From contig JAZGTN010000150.1 of assembly GCA_037783415.1 (NCBI GenBank), forward strand, positions 2,728,001-2,792,000: 64,000 nucleotides of DNA, read 5' to 3'. The translations under genes were made by a program, and so were the position numbers. The DNA is from Leptasterias polaris (taxonomy: Eukaryota > Echinodermata > Asteroidea > Forcipulatida > Asteriidae). The notes under the pieces are model-generated. The model did no database searches. It was not told where the DNA came from and saw nothing but the letters and a program-made list of their open reading frames with translations. This document shows, piece by piece, positions 1 through 12,900 of the stretch (position 1 is its first letter; each line of letters begins with the position of its first letter).

Positions 1-108
1 GAGATGTCTCCTCAGTCGAGTGTCTCCTCTGAGAGTGAGTTGCTGAGTGAGACCGAGGACCCACTCAGAGATCAGAGTATACTGGAGGAACTCTTCTACA
101 AGGGAGGG
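1..108 (+). CDS. C2CD3: C2CD3 exon (first visible, partial)
   Basis: Open in frame from base 1. It encodes a Ser/Glu-rich linker ending [17 protein letters not shown], with donor G|GTAAGT at 109 and phase 0. Whether the exon starts before the window cannot be seen. Confidence 0.8.
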
Positions 109-2878
109 GTAAGTAATACTCAGGGTGCATTTGAACACAGTATTTCATTTCATTTATTAATTTCACGGGTAAAAAAACCCGCCAAAACATTGTTTGAATA
201 TTGTATTTGCATTTGTGAAAGCTAACTGTTATTCCTGATGCGATTAGTACCAGGAATGTGATTATTTTCTTGATTTGAGGATTTTATCAGAATCTCCTTG
301 GGCCTGTACATTTTCTTGAGAGAATTAAATCAATCATCAAGAGGCAAAGAGAAATAGTCCACATTGTGTCTAGTTTTGTAATTCTGTTGATGCACAGAGG
401 TTGTAAACCTGAATTACAACAGGTTCCAGGGGTAAAGATAAATGGGGACTCCAGCCCACAAGCCATTTTCAGGAAATTGCACATTCATCAAATTGCATCC
501 TAGTATTTACATCAGTTGAATTGTTTGTGGTATCCCGCTGCAAGTTACAAGATTTGAACTGGCCTCTCATGACCGGGCATGCTCGGTGGTCTAGTGGTTA
601 AGACATCTTCTCTAGAACGCGGGGGTTGTAGGTTCAAATCCCATCCAAGTAGCCTATGTCTTTTTTTTTTTTTTTTTGGGGTTTTTTTTGTGTGTGTTTG
701 TTTTTGTTGTTGTTTTTGGGTTTGTTTTTTTTGGGGGGGGGGGGGGGGGGGGGTGCAGAACTTGGGAAAAATCTTGGTATACAGTGCTTGTCATATGTCA
801 GTGTAGGGTAAAACCAAAATAACAGTCTTTATTCCCACTCCCAAAAAATAAAAAAATATTATTTTGGTAGGTCTGATTTGTTCAGACAAAACTAATACTA
901 TGCAGAGGAACTGTAGATAATTTGTGGTTAAGCTTTTTTCTGTGCGTCTGACTTGACAGAGGGGTAGCAGCAACTCTAGTCTGAGTGATCTACTGAGTAG
1001 CGATGATGAGGAAGATGGGAAGAAGCTGTCTAAGACATCAAGGATGAGAAGGAGAAGGAGGTCCTATGAATCTGAGCTCAGTGACGCGGGAAATCAGGTA
1101 GACACCAAACTATTTATTTATTTATTTTTATTTAACAATTCTGGTTGTTGAAGCCAAGGACTCTTAGAACAGCAAACTTAATCACTATACTAGCGAAGAA
1201 CCCCATTGAGGGAAGACTAAGAAGGAAGTTTCAGATTTAGATGTGGGCGAGAATTATTCCAGGTAAAATCCATGCCGTCAGGTAGGTACTGAAAAACCAA
1301 TGTACATATAGTGCCCCTGGCAGAAATGGAACCGGGGTCCTTGATGCAGAAGGTAAGGAAAGATGCCACTACGCCAACCTGACCATCCCATTTGTGCTGC
1401 AACCTTTATTTCATAAGTCATTTTGGTATTTGGTTGCCGTTGTGCGAATAACCCTGCTCTTGGTAACATTTTCCCTTCAAGTTGCCCAATCATTTGTATT
1501 TATTTTGAGTTTGATATTGATCCCTTTTGCAGAGACCCCCATCCAGGAAGGATTTAACTCCCAATGAATCAACCCAAGAACCGTCCAGAGCACCTGAGGG
1601 AAAAACTAATAATGAGATCGCTGACGAGCAGAAGGACTCGAAGCAAGAACCAGAGAGGCCCAGACGGAGAGCCTCGAGTCTGAGGAGACAAAGTAGCAGT
1701 GGTGACTCGGATGGTGGGAGTACCTCAAGGCTGTCGTCAGAGGGTTCCAGGGTGTCCTTCCATCTGCCTCATCATCATGTGGACAAGAGGGGTATGTTGA
1801 GCCTTGATACCTTTTCTTATGTTCAAATGTGAATTGTATCTTTGCGTGTCTTTTAATGATGAGAAATTTCAGACTGCCATCTGCAATTTGTATGTCCGGC
1901 TGTGTTCTACAAGCTTCTGCTAATCAAACCAGCTCTATTAGTCCATGACATAAATGTGTATCTGAATCTGAATCTGAAAATCTTTTATTAGACTCTTTAA
2001 AAGTCTGTCTGGTGAAAAAAATCAGCTGTTATTTTCTCCTTATTTCAATAAATATTACTTCCTGATCATCTAGAACTGATGGTACTGTTCCCAAAAGCTC
2101 ATTGAAATCCATAATTTTAGGGGTCATCAAAAGGTGGAAAGCACACTATAGTGTATTAATTTTAATCCTGATCAATCTTGGAAAGAAAGTGTTGATATTT
2201 GCTTCTTTTATAGGTCAGCTCATAGTTCAGTTTGAAATATATAGAAACAGTTAAACGGTTAACCGGAAGTCACAAGTTCAGTTCAACTGTTTAGGAAAAT
2301 AAATGAAGATGCAAAACACTAAAATGATACATTTTTAAATTTCTTGTTGCAGTAAGACCTGGTGATGGTCTGAGTGTCCAGCGTCTCACTCTGCTGGGAA
2401 GAGTCCACGTAGCTAGAGTTATCATCGATTCACTCTCCCTAAAGGCTGCATACATACCAGGAATGGATGCATCTCATGATAGGAAGCCCTCTAGGGGTGG
2501 AAGAGGGAGAGGTAGACCCCCCAGGCCATCGCTTAAGCCAAAGCCAAAAAGGTTTGTTTTCTAGCCTGCCCTTTTCATATTATTCATTTAGCCTTTGAGA
2601 AATACCCAGCAAATATCCAAATGTGAGATCATTATCATTGTTGGCATTAATGCCATGGCTGGTAATAAATGCTTGCTTACCAACCATGCAGCAGCTATTT
2701 ATGTTTTGTCATGTCAAGTTTCAAAAATTTTAATTACCAAAATTGGTTTATTCACTGCAAAAACCACATTGAAAAGTAGTTTTAAAAAGTGAAGTCTGTC
2801 CTGAGGCATTATGGCTCAACAGGCCAATGTTTCTATCCGGTTTCTTTGGCAGTAAACAACTGAGAATCATATTTCTAC

Positions 2879-2965
<87 letters not shown>

Positions 2966-3849
2966 ACAGGATGTCAGTTCATCACAGGTTACTCCCCTGC
3001 TCTCACTGGTCACCACATTTGTTATCCTGGATGAGGAGAAACATTATTTTAAAAATGCCTCGTTCGTGGACATAAGTGTCCCGACTGACCAGGCCAATAT
3101 GCGAGGCCACATTCTGTAAATTACAAAACATTCAATCATTGCCCTAGACCGTTCCGTCTTGACACCCTGTAAAGTAATTTAGGTCACTGAAAATATAAAA
3201 GCACCAGTCTAAAATTATTTTTAAAAAGATTGTTTAATTTGTTTTGTCATTTAATCCAGATGTACATATTTTGTGGAGTACCATTTTCCTGTCACAGCGT
3301 CCCCACGTGGGCAAAACTTGGTGAATACCATGGCCACGGAGGTCATGCGATTAGTCTCTAAGAAAGTAGACAATAATGGAGGTAAAGTATATTTTCTTAT
3401 CTAATTTTTTTGTAACTCACTTGTTTGCTATGTTTATGTGAATGTACTACCTAATCATCCTGTTTTTAAGGTTTTTATCATTAATGTTTTATCAATCTTG
3501 AATGATTTTGTGTGTGTATAATATGCATTTTTGTATTTTTATATATATACATATTTTTTATCAATTAATTTTTCTTCTTTTTTAAGACCAGCTGGAGGAG
3601 ACGCTCTAGACAGGAACTTCGTTTCTTTTAGGCAATCCTTCGGGCTCCAGCTGGTTCTCTTTCCTTCCTGTGTATTTTAATTGCTCTTGTTCTATCTTGT
3701 AATGATTTTTTTCCAATGTGCATTATTGTACCTGTTATTTATAAATGTAAAGTATTTGCCTGACAACAATATGGGAATAACAATTTTCACGTGCTTTTAT
3801 CATGACAGTAAATTTTAATTGTTTGATTGAATTTAATTGATTGATTGAC

Positions 3850-3906
<57 letters not shown>

Positions 3907-6900
3907 ATGCATGGGGTTGCTTGCTCCTGTGAAACAATCTGTTTTATTACTTCTGCAGCCTCTTACATGTACCTGCATAATGGTAACTTTTATGCTGTTG
4001 TTTTTTTTGTTCTCATGTGTAAATTCATTTTGTAATCTAAGCCTGATATTTTGTGTGCCCTCTCAAATTCTGTTTTTCCCCCTTGTTTAGTCGTCGTAAG
4101 TGACCCTTTGCTGTTAACATTGATGAGTTTTTGTATTTGCCCTTTTCCTGTAATGTTATTTTAACGTTGTTCTTTTTCAAATAAAATAATATTAATAAAA
4201 CAGCATTTTATGGTACACAAAAAAGCATAACTCTAATATTTAAAAAAGTGAGTTAAAAAGTTTAAAAGTTTAGAACTAGAACTGCTTTACTTTGTAGTGA
4301 TGACTCAAATGCAAAAGAGCCAACCCTTGAGGGACAGCATGCTTTATACACAGTGATAATATAAACAAAATAATCAATCCAAAAATATTACCAAATGCAA
4401 CAAAATGTTTAGCAGTTTAACCTTTAAAAAAACGTCTCCATCATTGTTTCCTTTTTCCTTTTACGGGATCACACATATAGGAGTAAAATTTGGCCATCGG
4501 TCAGTTTTTCCTATCCACTTTGACGGGACTGCTATAGACAGTTGGTGGAAGCAACTGCTTGTGTTCAAGGTGTTCTCCCGAAGCGCCGGCCAAAAAACGG
4601 TAAGAAAATGAGTCCAAAATGTTGGGGTGCCATGAAAGACCGTGTCTTTATCTGAAAGGTTAGCACACTTCATATATTCATATAATTATTAGACTCTCTG
4701 AAAATTGACAGTTTTGGGGGGGGGGCAAAAATTTGATGTTGAAATTACAAGTATTCTCTGCTTAATTTTGTATTTTTTCCGTTAAGTTGAAAGCACCTCT
4801 TTTAGTGACTGGAATATAATTATTGATTACTGGCAGATTTCTCTTTTCACCAATTATAAAGTTAACTTTTTGATGATACATGTTGCCATTTTTATTCCCC
4901 ACCATGCCCTCTGACTTTCCTGCAATACCTCTTTAGCCCGCTCTGCTCGGTGTAGCCAGCATACCTCTCCAGTCAGTCCTTCAGTCATCGGATCTATCCC
5001 TATTAGATGTGGACTTGGATGTAAAAGACAAGAGTCAACCTTCCTCTTCATCTAAGACGGGAAAAGAGTCAAGTACAGACGGACAGAGCCCCAGCGACAC
5101 CATCATCGGAAATCTCAAGGTCAGTTAAGAAACAAGTTTGGAACTGCTGACATTCTAGTACAGCCCTTCTCTTCCTTATTTCAGTTCTATAGCGTTCATA
5201 CTTTCTTGTGAAACCATGATCGACCATCAAGAGAGAAAAAACAAATACATTGTTTCAAAACCAGTAGTTTCTACATTTGTGGTAATATAGAGAATCCATT
5301 CAATCCCCTAGTATATTTCAGGGTTTGCACTTAAATGTTTCAATGACTAATAACCAGCAGGACCCGTTAGCTTGTCATTGCACCAGTTCTCTAGCTTCAC
5401 TTCACAATTAAACGGGATGCTTTACCAACTAGCAGGACCAATTGGAGTGAATTTTTACTGGTCCTCGGGTGATTGTAGTAAACACACCAGGCACAGTGTG
5501 CGTAAATGAATGGGCCACAAATGCCATTATTATGAAGGTTGGTTTTACTCATAGTTCTACCTGAATGAGCCACCGCCATGGTATCAGATTCCCTCATATC
5601 TAATAATGCTATATTGTAAGTTTAAAATTTTGTTATTGTTGAAACCCTTCCCCAGAGTATGGGTTTTGTTCTGTTTTTGGAATAAAATTAATACAATACA
5701 ATACAATACAATACAATACAATACAATACAATACAATACAATAATCCCCTTACTCATTCTACATGTAATTGCTCAACAACAAAAACCGACAAAGGTCACA
5801 TGTATAGGGGTCGATACTCAGTTATAATATTTTTTATCAGGTATCCATTGAATTGGCCTCAGATGGCAAAGATTTCCCCATGGCGCTGGCAAGGATGAAA
5901 GTAGCCGAGATGAAGGGGGCAACGATCGTTCCCCTGCCTTCAAACCGACCCCACCTCCCTATTAAGATCCCCACTGGATCTGCAGAGAGTGACAGCAAGA
6001 GTTCCAGCAGGAGTGTACAAACAGAGAGTGTCACAACACAGGTAATGTCAAAGAGAGTCGTGCTGTTTTTTTTTTTTCATTGTTAAAACTTGTTTTTCTA
6101 GCAAATTATTTTGTTGCCCTATTAAAGCACGGTACAACATTGGTAACTGTCAAAGACTAGTATCCGCACTTTGTGCGACCCAACATATAAATGAAATAAC
6201 AAACCTGCTCAGTCGGTCATCGGAACCACAAGAAATTAGTGGGGAAAAAAACCTTTATGTCGTCGCATCACAGTGAACATGTTGACTGCTTCAACTACAT
6301 ACTTGTATGTTTATAAGTGATGTTTGAAGCTTTACACACGGTGTGGATAGTTAATAGGAATCAACTATTACTAATAAGCATGTGGGTACACCCATGTAAA
6401 TCTCTTTTGGGAGGAGTGTTGGCTCTGAAACAGTGGCTGGTTTGGTCTTGGATGTTTCTAACAATATACTCTGCTTTTCTTCAAGATAAAGGTTGTGTTG
6501 TTAGTTAGCCTTTGAGTAAGCATTTTGGTTTGTAAGCAGTTTGCAACAGCTAATTCCTCCTTTTTCCACTTAAACTATTCCGCATTGAACCAGAAATGTT
6601 GATGAAACAGAATTAATTACATTGATTACCAGTTATTACCGTGGTCCTGTTGCCTAAATCTGTTCAAACTTACAAATTCTCTCACCAACACAAAAAATGT
6701 TAAGCTAAAACCAGGGTACCGACCAAACTGTCATATGATGTGTATCGATCATAAACTGGTCCTGCACTCCTTTTTGCTTAGCATACAAATTTAGTAAGCA
6801 ATAGTCTCTAAGCAGCTCTGTGAAATTTGAAAGTTGCTCATTTTTCTCAGAGGGTTACTGATGGTCTACCAACTACAGCAAGTAATCACACAGAGGGAGG

Positions 6901-9900
6901 GCATTCACATGATGAGAATAGCCAAGAAGAGTCAATAGTCCATCCACAGAGGGAACATGAGGGACCTAAGGAACAGCTGAGTAGACAACACAACAGACAG
7001 GAAAGGATAACATTAGGAAAGCAAGATGAATCTGCACAAGTGTCTCAGAGGAAAACTTATTATGAGGTGAGAGTTTCCACCTAAAAACAGCAGCTGCATA
7101 TCTAGAATTTCGAGACAAACTCCAGGATATGGAGGCAGGGCTTGGGATGGGAAGAGTATTTTTCACAGGGTAGACTTTGAGAAAAAAAATATGGCTCAGC
7201 ATGTTTTGGAGGCAGAGTGCTGAGAATTGCTACTGTTTTTAATATAAGGGAAAGATTGTTTTTGTCAATTTTTGTTTAAGTTGTAATTTCAAGAACAGTA
7301 GACTCTTTACACAGGCTGTCATCGCAGAGGTCAAACTATGGGAAATGTGCACGTTTGTACTCACTGCGCACAACCCTCAGCCAATGATGGATCTTCTGTT
7401 GACCTCATTGAGGGCACTGTTTGAGTTTGTGATGTCATGTGTAAGGGGTTTATGCAGGTTGCTTGACATAGAACATAACAATCTTTCTTCGAGAAATAAG
7501 ACATTCAGTGTATTCAAGTGGTTTTATTTTACTTGGCGTTTGAAGACTCAGTACTTTAATGTGCCATCTGAAATAAGTGTATACATATTTATTTACTCTG
7601 ACAGGCCAGGACATTGCACTCCCTGCTCTTAATCCCAGAGGGGCATGGGGTGACAATCCACGGTGTGGCACCTCCCAAATCAAGCAGCTACATTCCACAC
7701 ACCCCTCCTAAACCACACCCAGGGTGGGGTGTTGCAGTGCCAGGTAAGGAGTCTTGTAATACTAAAGATTGATGAGCCATTTGCAAGTTAGATTTAAATG
7801 ATGTCTGGTACAATGCCTTATTATTTTTTTTAATTTTTTTTAATTCAATGTTTACTTGTACTTTGCGTGCATTTTTATTGTAAAGCGCATTGGCCTTTTT
7901 TGAAATGCGCTTAATAATTTTTTTTTCTTTTTCGATAATAATTTGGTCAGTTATTTGCTTATACTCACCGCTTAATCCCTCTTACTTGTTTATTTATTAT
8001 CCCTTTTGCGTGAACTGTTCTGCAATCTTTTCGCTAATTATGAATTTGTTGTATTATCTCTGATCTATGTGTCTTGTGTTAGTGGAGCTATTGTCATGTC
8101 CCATGTTTGTCTGTCCTTTGTTTGCATGCCTGTTTGTTTGTTTGTTTGTTTGGCTGTTTTCTACAAGCTTCTGCTCTTCAAAACAGCCCCATACTCTATT
8201 TATTATATTTACCCTGCTTATTGCTAATTATTGTTACATTTGCTTCACTCCATTATTACATGCATTTGTTGTTGTTTTTCATAAAAGTATTAAAATAAAT
8301 GAGTATCTGAATTGAATTGAATTTTATTGAATAAGTGAATGCTCAATTTGAATTCTTCTTACTAAATACAGTGTTGTTATGTCACATGGTTCGGGGCAAG
8401 CTTTTGTTTTGCAACCTCCAGATCGCACAGACTGGTATCCTTGTGCCACACATTTTTTCTTTGTGAATTGTGTACTGGTGTTTGTCGTCTCTTTTGTAAC
8501 TAAGAAAAAGCTTGCCCCTAACCATGTGACGTACATGTAGCAACCATTAATATTTCAATTCATTTTTATCCGTAATACCTGCTTTCACTATACTCACCCC
8601 CCCCCCCCCCCCCCCCCCCCAGGGCTGGGTGCAGGGCGAGACTTGACAGTCCGGAATACATATCTTGTGTGTCGACTGTTCTGGAGTGATGATTCGGTCA
8701 GGTCTAGTGTATGCTGGGGCACCACTGAACCCAATTATAACTTCATGCAGGTAAGGATGGTAGGCTTCCTTTTTACCTATCACATTGTATCTGACAAACG
8801 TTTCCAGGGAAATATGAGTAGCTGTCAACCATTTTGATTGCCCCCATGTGTGATTTTATAAAATGCTATCAATTTGATTCTGAATGTTGTTTGGTTTGAC
8901 CCATGCATCGATGTGTAAAGCACTGTATAACCAGTACTTTCCCCGAGTCCTGACCAGGGGTCGATTTCACAAAGCACTAAGATTCATCTTAAGATGAGTT
9001 GTCAGTATTACCATAGTGATTTGTATTGTTACATCACTCTTTGCTAAGCAACTACGATGGATTTGCAGTTACGATCAATCTTAACTCTTTGTGAAATCGA
9101 GCCTAGGTCTAGAGTGCTTTACACACGTTAATGTATGGGTAAAACAAAATGATACTCTTTATCCTTGATGCCAATTAAACATCTATTAATTTGATTCTTA
9201 GCATCATTCAATTTTTTTTAATTTTTTTTTACTGATACAGCAGTGTATGATATGCACTTCATGCTCGGTGCTTTCCAAGTCCTGTGGGGGAAAAATCCAC
9301 AGGTAACTTGGGTGGGATTCTAACCCACGACTCCGGCACTCTAGAGCAGATGTCTAAACCGCTAGCCCACCAAGCATGGCCTGTGATGAGAGGCCAGTTT
9401 TGTCATTAGCAGTGGATACTGCAAACCATTTCATTGATGCAACTGCAAACCATTTCATTGATGCAACTGCAAACAATTTCATTGATACAAAAACTGTATC
9501 GGGTTTAAGAGTGTTATCATTCAGTTTTAGTAGTGACCTTGTGTCTGTTGTGATATTGTGTATTTGCTCTTTATGTACCAGGCATGATATTCTTACTACT
9601 TTAGTTTGTTTTCCGATTATTTTGCCTTTGGAAAAATCAGAAAATTGTGATTAAAAAGCCTGAAAAATATATTAAACCATACACCATATGAACAAGTAGG
9701 TCAGCCCTTGTGCTCAAACATTTACTACTTTTTTCCAAGCACCAAATATCATGCCTGATGTACAGACAATAACAAAGTAACTTCTATTCCATCCAAATAA
9801 CTTAATCTAGCTCAGTGACTCATTTGACAAAAAAATTATTCAAAGCTGGATCTTTGCTGGGATTGTTTTTAAATCGGTTCTTATTTCGGTATAAGGTTTA

Positions 9901-12900
9901 TCCTGTGCTTCTTACACCGTCACTGCTGGAGAGAGCTCGGAACAACTTCATGATGATTGAAGTGTGGGACAAGAAAACATCTGCCGAAAATGACCAGGTA
10001 TTTTTGTGCTGTCTTTTTTTTATGTATGTCTGTCATTTGTCTGTCCGTCCATAGGCTGGGGAACAGAAGCTGTTGCTTCACCCCGGACCTAGATGTTGCC
10101 ATTTGTTTTAATGTTCACTATTATATGAATGTGTAAAATATTGATGTACATGTACTGCAAATTTGATTATGTAACATTTTGTATTATTCTTGTGATTTAA
10201 AGCAGGATTGAAATATTTGTATGGAAGAATTAGGGCTTAATATTTTCAGGCATTCTGTTCTGTGTAATTGCAAAATCCCATGAGCTATCGCCTAACAGGC
10301 AGTAGTATTGTTGTAAGTTTTCCTTTTCTTTTCTGCCTGCAGCTTGTTGGAATTGCCAAGCTACCTCTCCATCAATTTTACATGTCGTTCAGAGATGACA
10401 GGATTGCAAGTACTCTACTCAAGTCACAGGTATTCATTTAATTTTAGTTATCTTGTAAGTGCCGGTGGAATAATATACTTTATATAGACCTTATGCATAT
10501 GACGTCATTTGAGTAGGGCGCCCTCACCTAGAGGTCAAAAGGGAGATGCTCATTGGCCAGTCTTGTGCGCCGCGCGTACAAATCAGCGCGTTTCCATTGT
10601 TTCATCATCAGTTTACCTCAGTTCAGTTCAGTTCAGTTTATTTCCACTCAATCAGTTTGCTTAAACAAAAATACACATACGCTACTTTAGATACAATGTA
10701 TGATTAAGTGGTGGGAGTCTCCTAAAAGCAAGCTTGTTAGGTGGAGACCCCCTCTAAGATGGCGGCTTGGTGATGTCAATGCATAAGGTCTATACTGCAC
10801 ACAAATTCCCTTGTCATTTGATTGGTGGAACACACGTCACGTGTCATCCTTTATTTTGTCATGTAAACTGTCGCAACGCTCACAAATTTAATATAGGAGT
10901 CCTATATGGACAATCATGTGACGCATCATTTTCAGAATAATCACTACCCGCCAGTTTTTCCAATAGAGGCAAAGTCGTGTCATGGTAAACGAGCTTGGTG
11001 TATTCATGGAGTCATCCATGTTATCAAGAAGGGGTTTTTTTAATTTGTTTTTATGCATCCAATATTTGCTTCTGCATCCCATATGCAAGCCTATGGCGTG
11101 GTTGCATATAGATAGTTCCCAGTAGACGCCATCTTTACGGGCAAATCTCATTTTGGCTTGCAGGCGCATCAAGCGCTCAAATTATTAACGCAGCCGCGTC
11201 GTTTACTAACCAATCACGCAATGAGTTTGGTGAAATGTGCGCGTGCTGCACGTCGTTCTCGCGCGTAACGCATGACTGTGTGTTCCAAATTGCCCGTAAA
11301 GATGGCCGATTTACGTCATACTGCAACCTATCTATAGAGGCAAAGTCGTGTCATGTTAAACGAGCTTGGTGTATTCATGGAGTCATCCATGTTAGGAGTT
11401 TTTTGAATTTGTTTTTATGCATCCAATATTTTCTTCTGCATCCGATATGCAAGCCTATTGGACACAAGACATGCTATATTTCTTTACCTTCTTAAGAGCA
11501 TGCAATGGGGTGTAAGAATTTAGTCTCCAGCAGACTTCAAACAAATTTCAGAGTGGGATAAAAGAATAGATCCTATTTTGTTGACCAGTCAGAACTGAGG
11601 ATTCTATCTTGATGAATAGTAACACTAAAACAGTTTATGTTGATGGTATGATTTATTAAAACTATATGTCACCTTTTTAATAAAATGAAATGGTTTTGCT
11701 GTCTTTGATTTGAAATTTAACAAAGATTGCAATTTGTAAAAGAACTGTTAAACTATTCTCAAGTGTTCATAACTATTGACTATGCTCGATGGTCTAGTGG
11801 TAAGACATATGCTTTAGAATGGCACAGGACGTGGGTTTGAATTCCACTTGAGTAATATGCCTTTGGATTTTATTTCATAGGACTCAGGGAAAGTACTGAG
11901 TATACAGTGCTTAACAAACATGACAAACATCGGCATGTTGGTAAAATACAGTACCATTACATATGTTTGTGAAATGTTTAATATTGTTTTCATTAATTTT
12001 TTTTGTATTCAAGTAATAAGCCACATTGGAAACTGACTGGGTAGATTTTAAATAATTTGGAGTTAAACAAAGAAAAATGGACTAAATTGTTTTTGATAAC
12101 TTAATCCCATATAAAAAGCTGATGAGAATGTTTCAGATATAGTTTACATTGTTAATGTTACTGTAATTTTCAACAGTTAACATTTTCATCTTGTGTGTTG
12201 ATAACAGTACCCAGTGGTAGCAGTGGACAACAACGTGAATATTATAGATCCCTTCACTGGTACTCAGTATGGTCAGCTCAAAGTCCTACTAGCCATGGGT
12301 TCATCAGAGCAGGTGAGGATGGGACCAGCTCAACTGGTGTCAGTTATTTATAAAAACTTTTAAATAATACTAGCCCTTTTCAAAGAGACACTGTTTTTGG
12401 TAGTTTTGATGATGCATGTTTTACCAGGACCCAACTTCAAATGGCACAAAATTAAGCTAAACAATTTTGCTTACCACTAAAATGTTATCAGCCAAAGCTC
12501 TGTCATAAGTTCCATTTTGTGACTGATGTCCTGCTATTTTTTGCTTAGCTGTGTTTTTTAAAAGCAACATCACCTGCTAAAGCATCTCTATAAAATTGGG
12601 CCGTGAACTGGGCTCAATTTCATAGAGTTGCTTAAGCATAAAAATTAGCTAAGCACAAAACAATTTTGGTAACCAGAAATAGGCTACCAGCCAAAACTAC
12701 AATTTGCTAATGTACAACTTGTCACTGGTTTCCTGCTAAATTGCGCTAAGCAGCACTATGAAGTTGGGCCCTAAAAGTAATGAAAGTACTATTCCAATAA
12801 TATATGAGGTGGTACCTGTTTGTCTTTATCTTGCTATAGATCTCAGCTGTTCAGAGACTGAAATGTGATATGGACGTTGTGGACTCGAGACCAATGAGAC

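Noticed and set aside
1217..1493. Two overlapping minus-strand frames
   Set aside because: They fall in an interspersed repeat whose copy at 60385 is not open in the same frame.
2827..3075. Open frame with a long proline run and [10 protein letters not shown] tail, as a possible C2CD3 exon
   Set aside because: The prolines are translated poly-C, the tail matches a SINE body, and exon phases join 2551 to 3260 without it.
4854..5051. Minus-strand frame over C2CD3 exon 7
   Set aside because: Shadow of a well-supported exon on the other strand.
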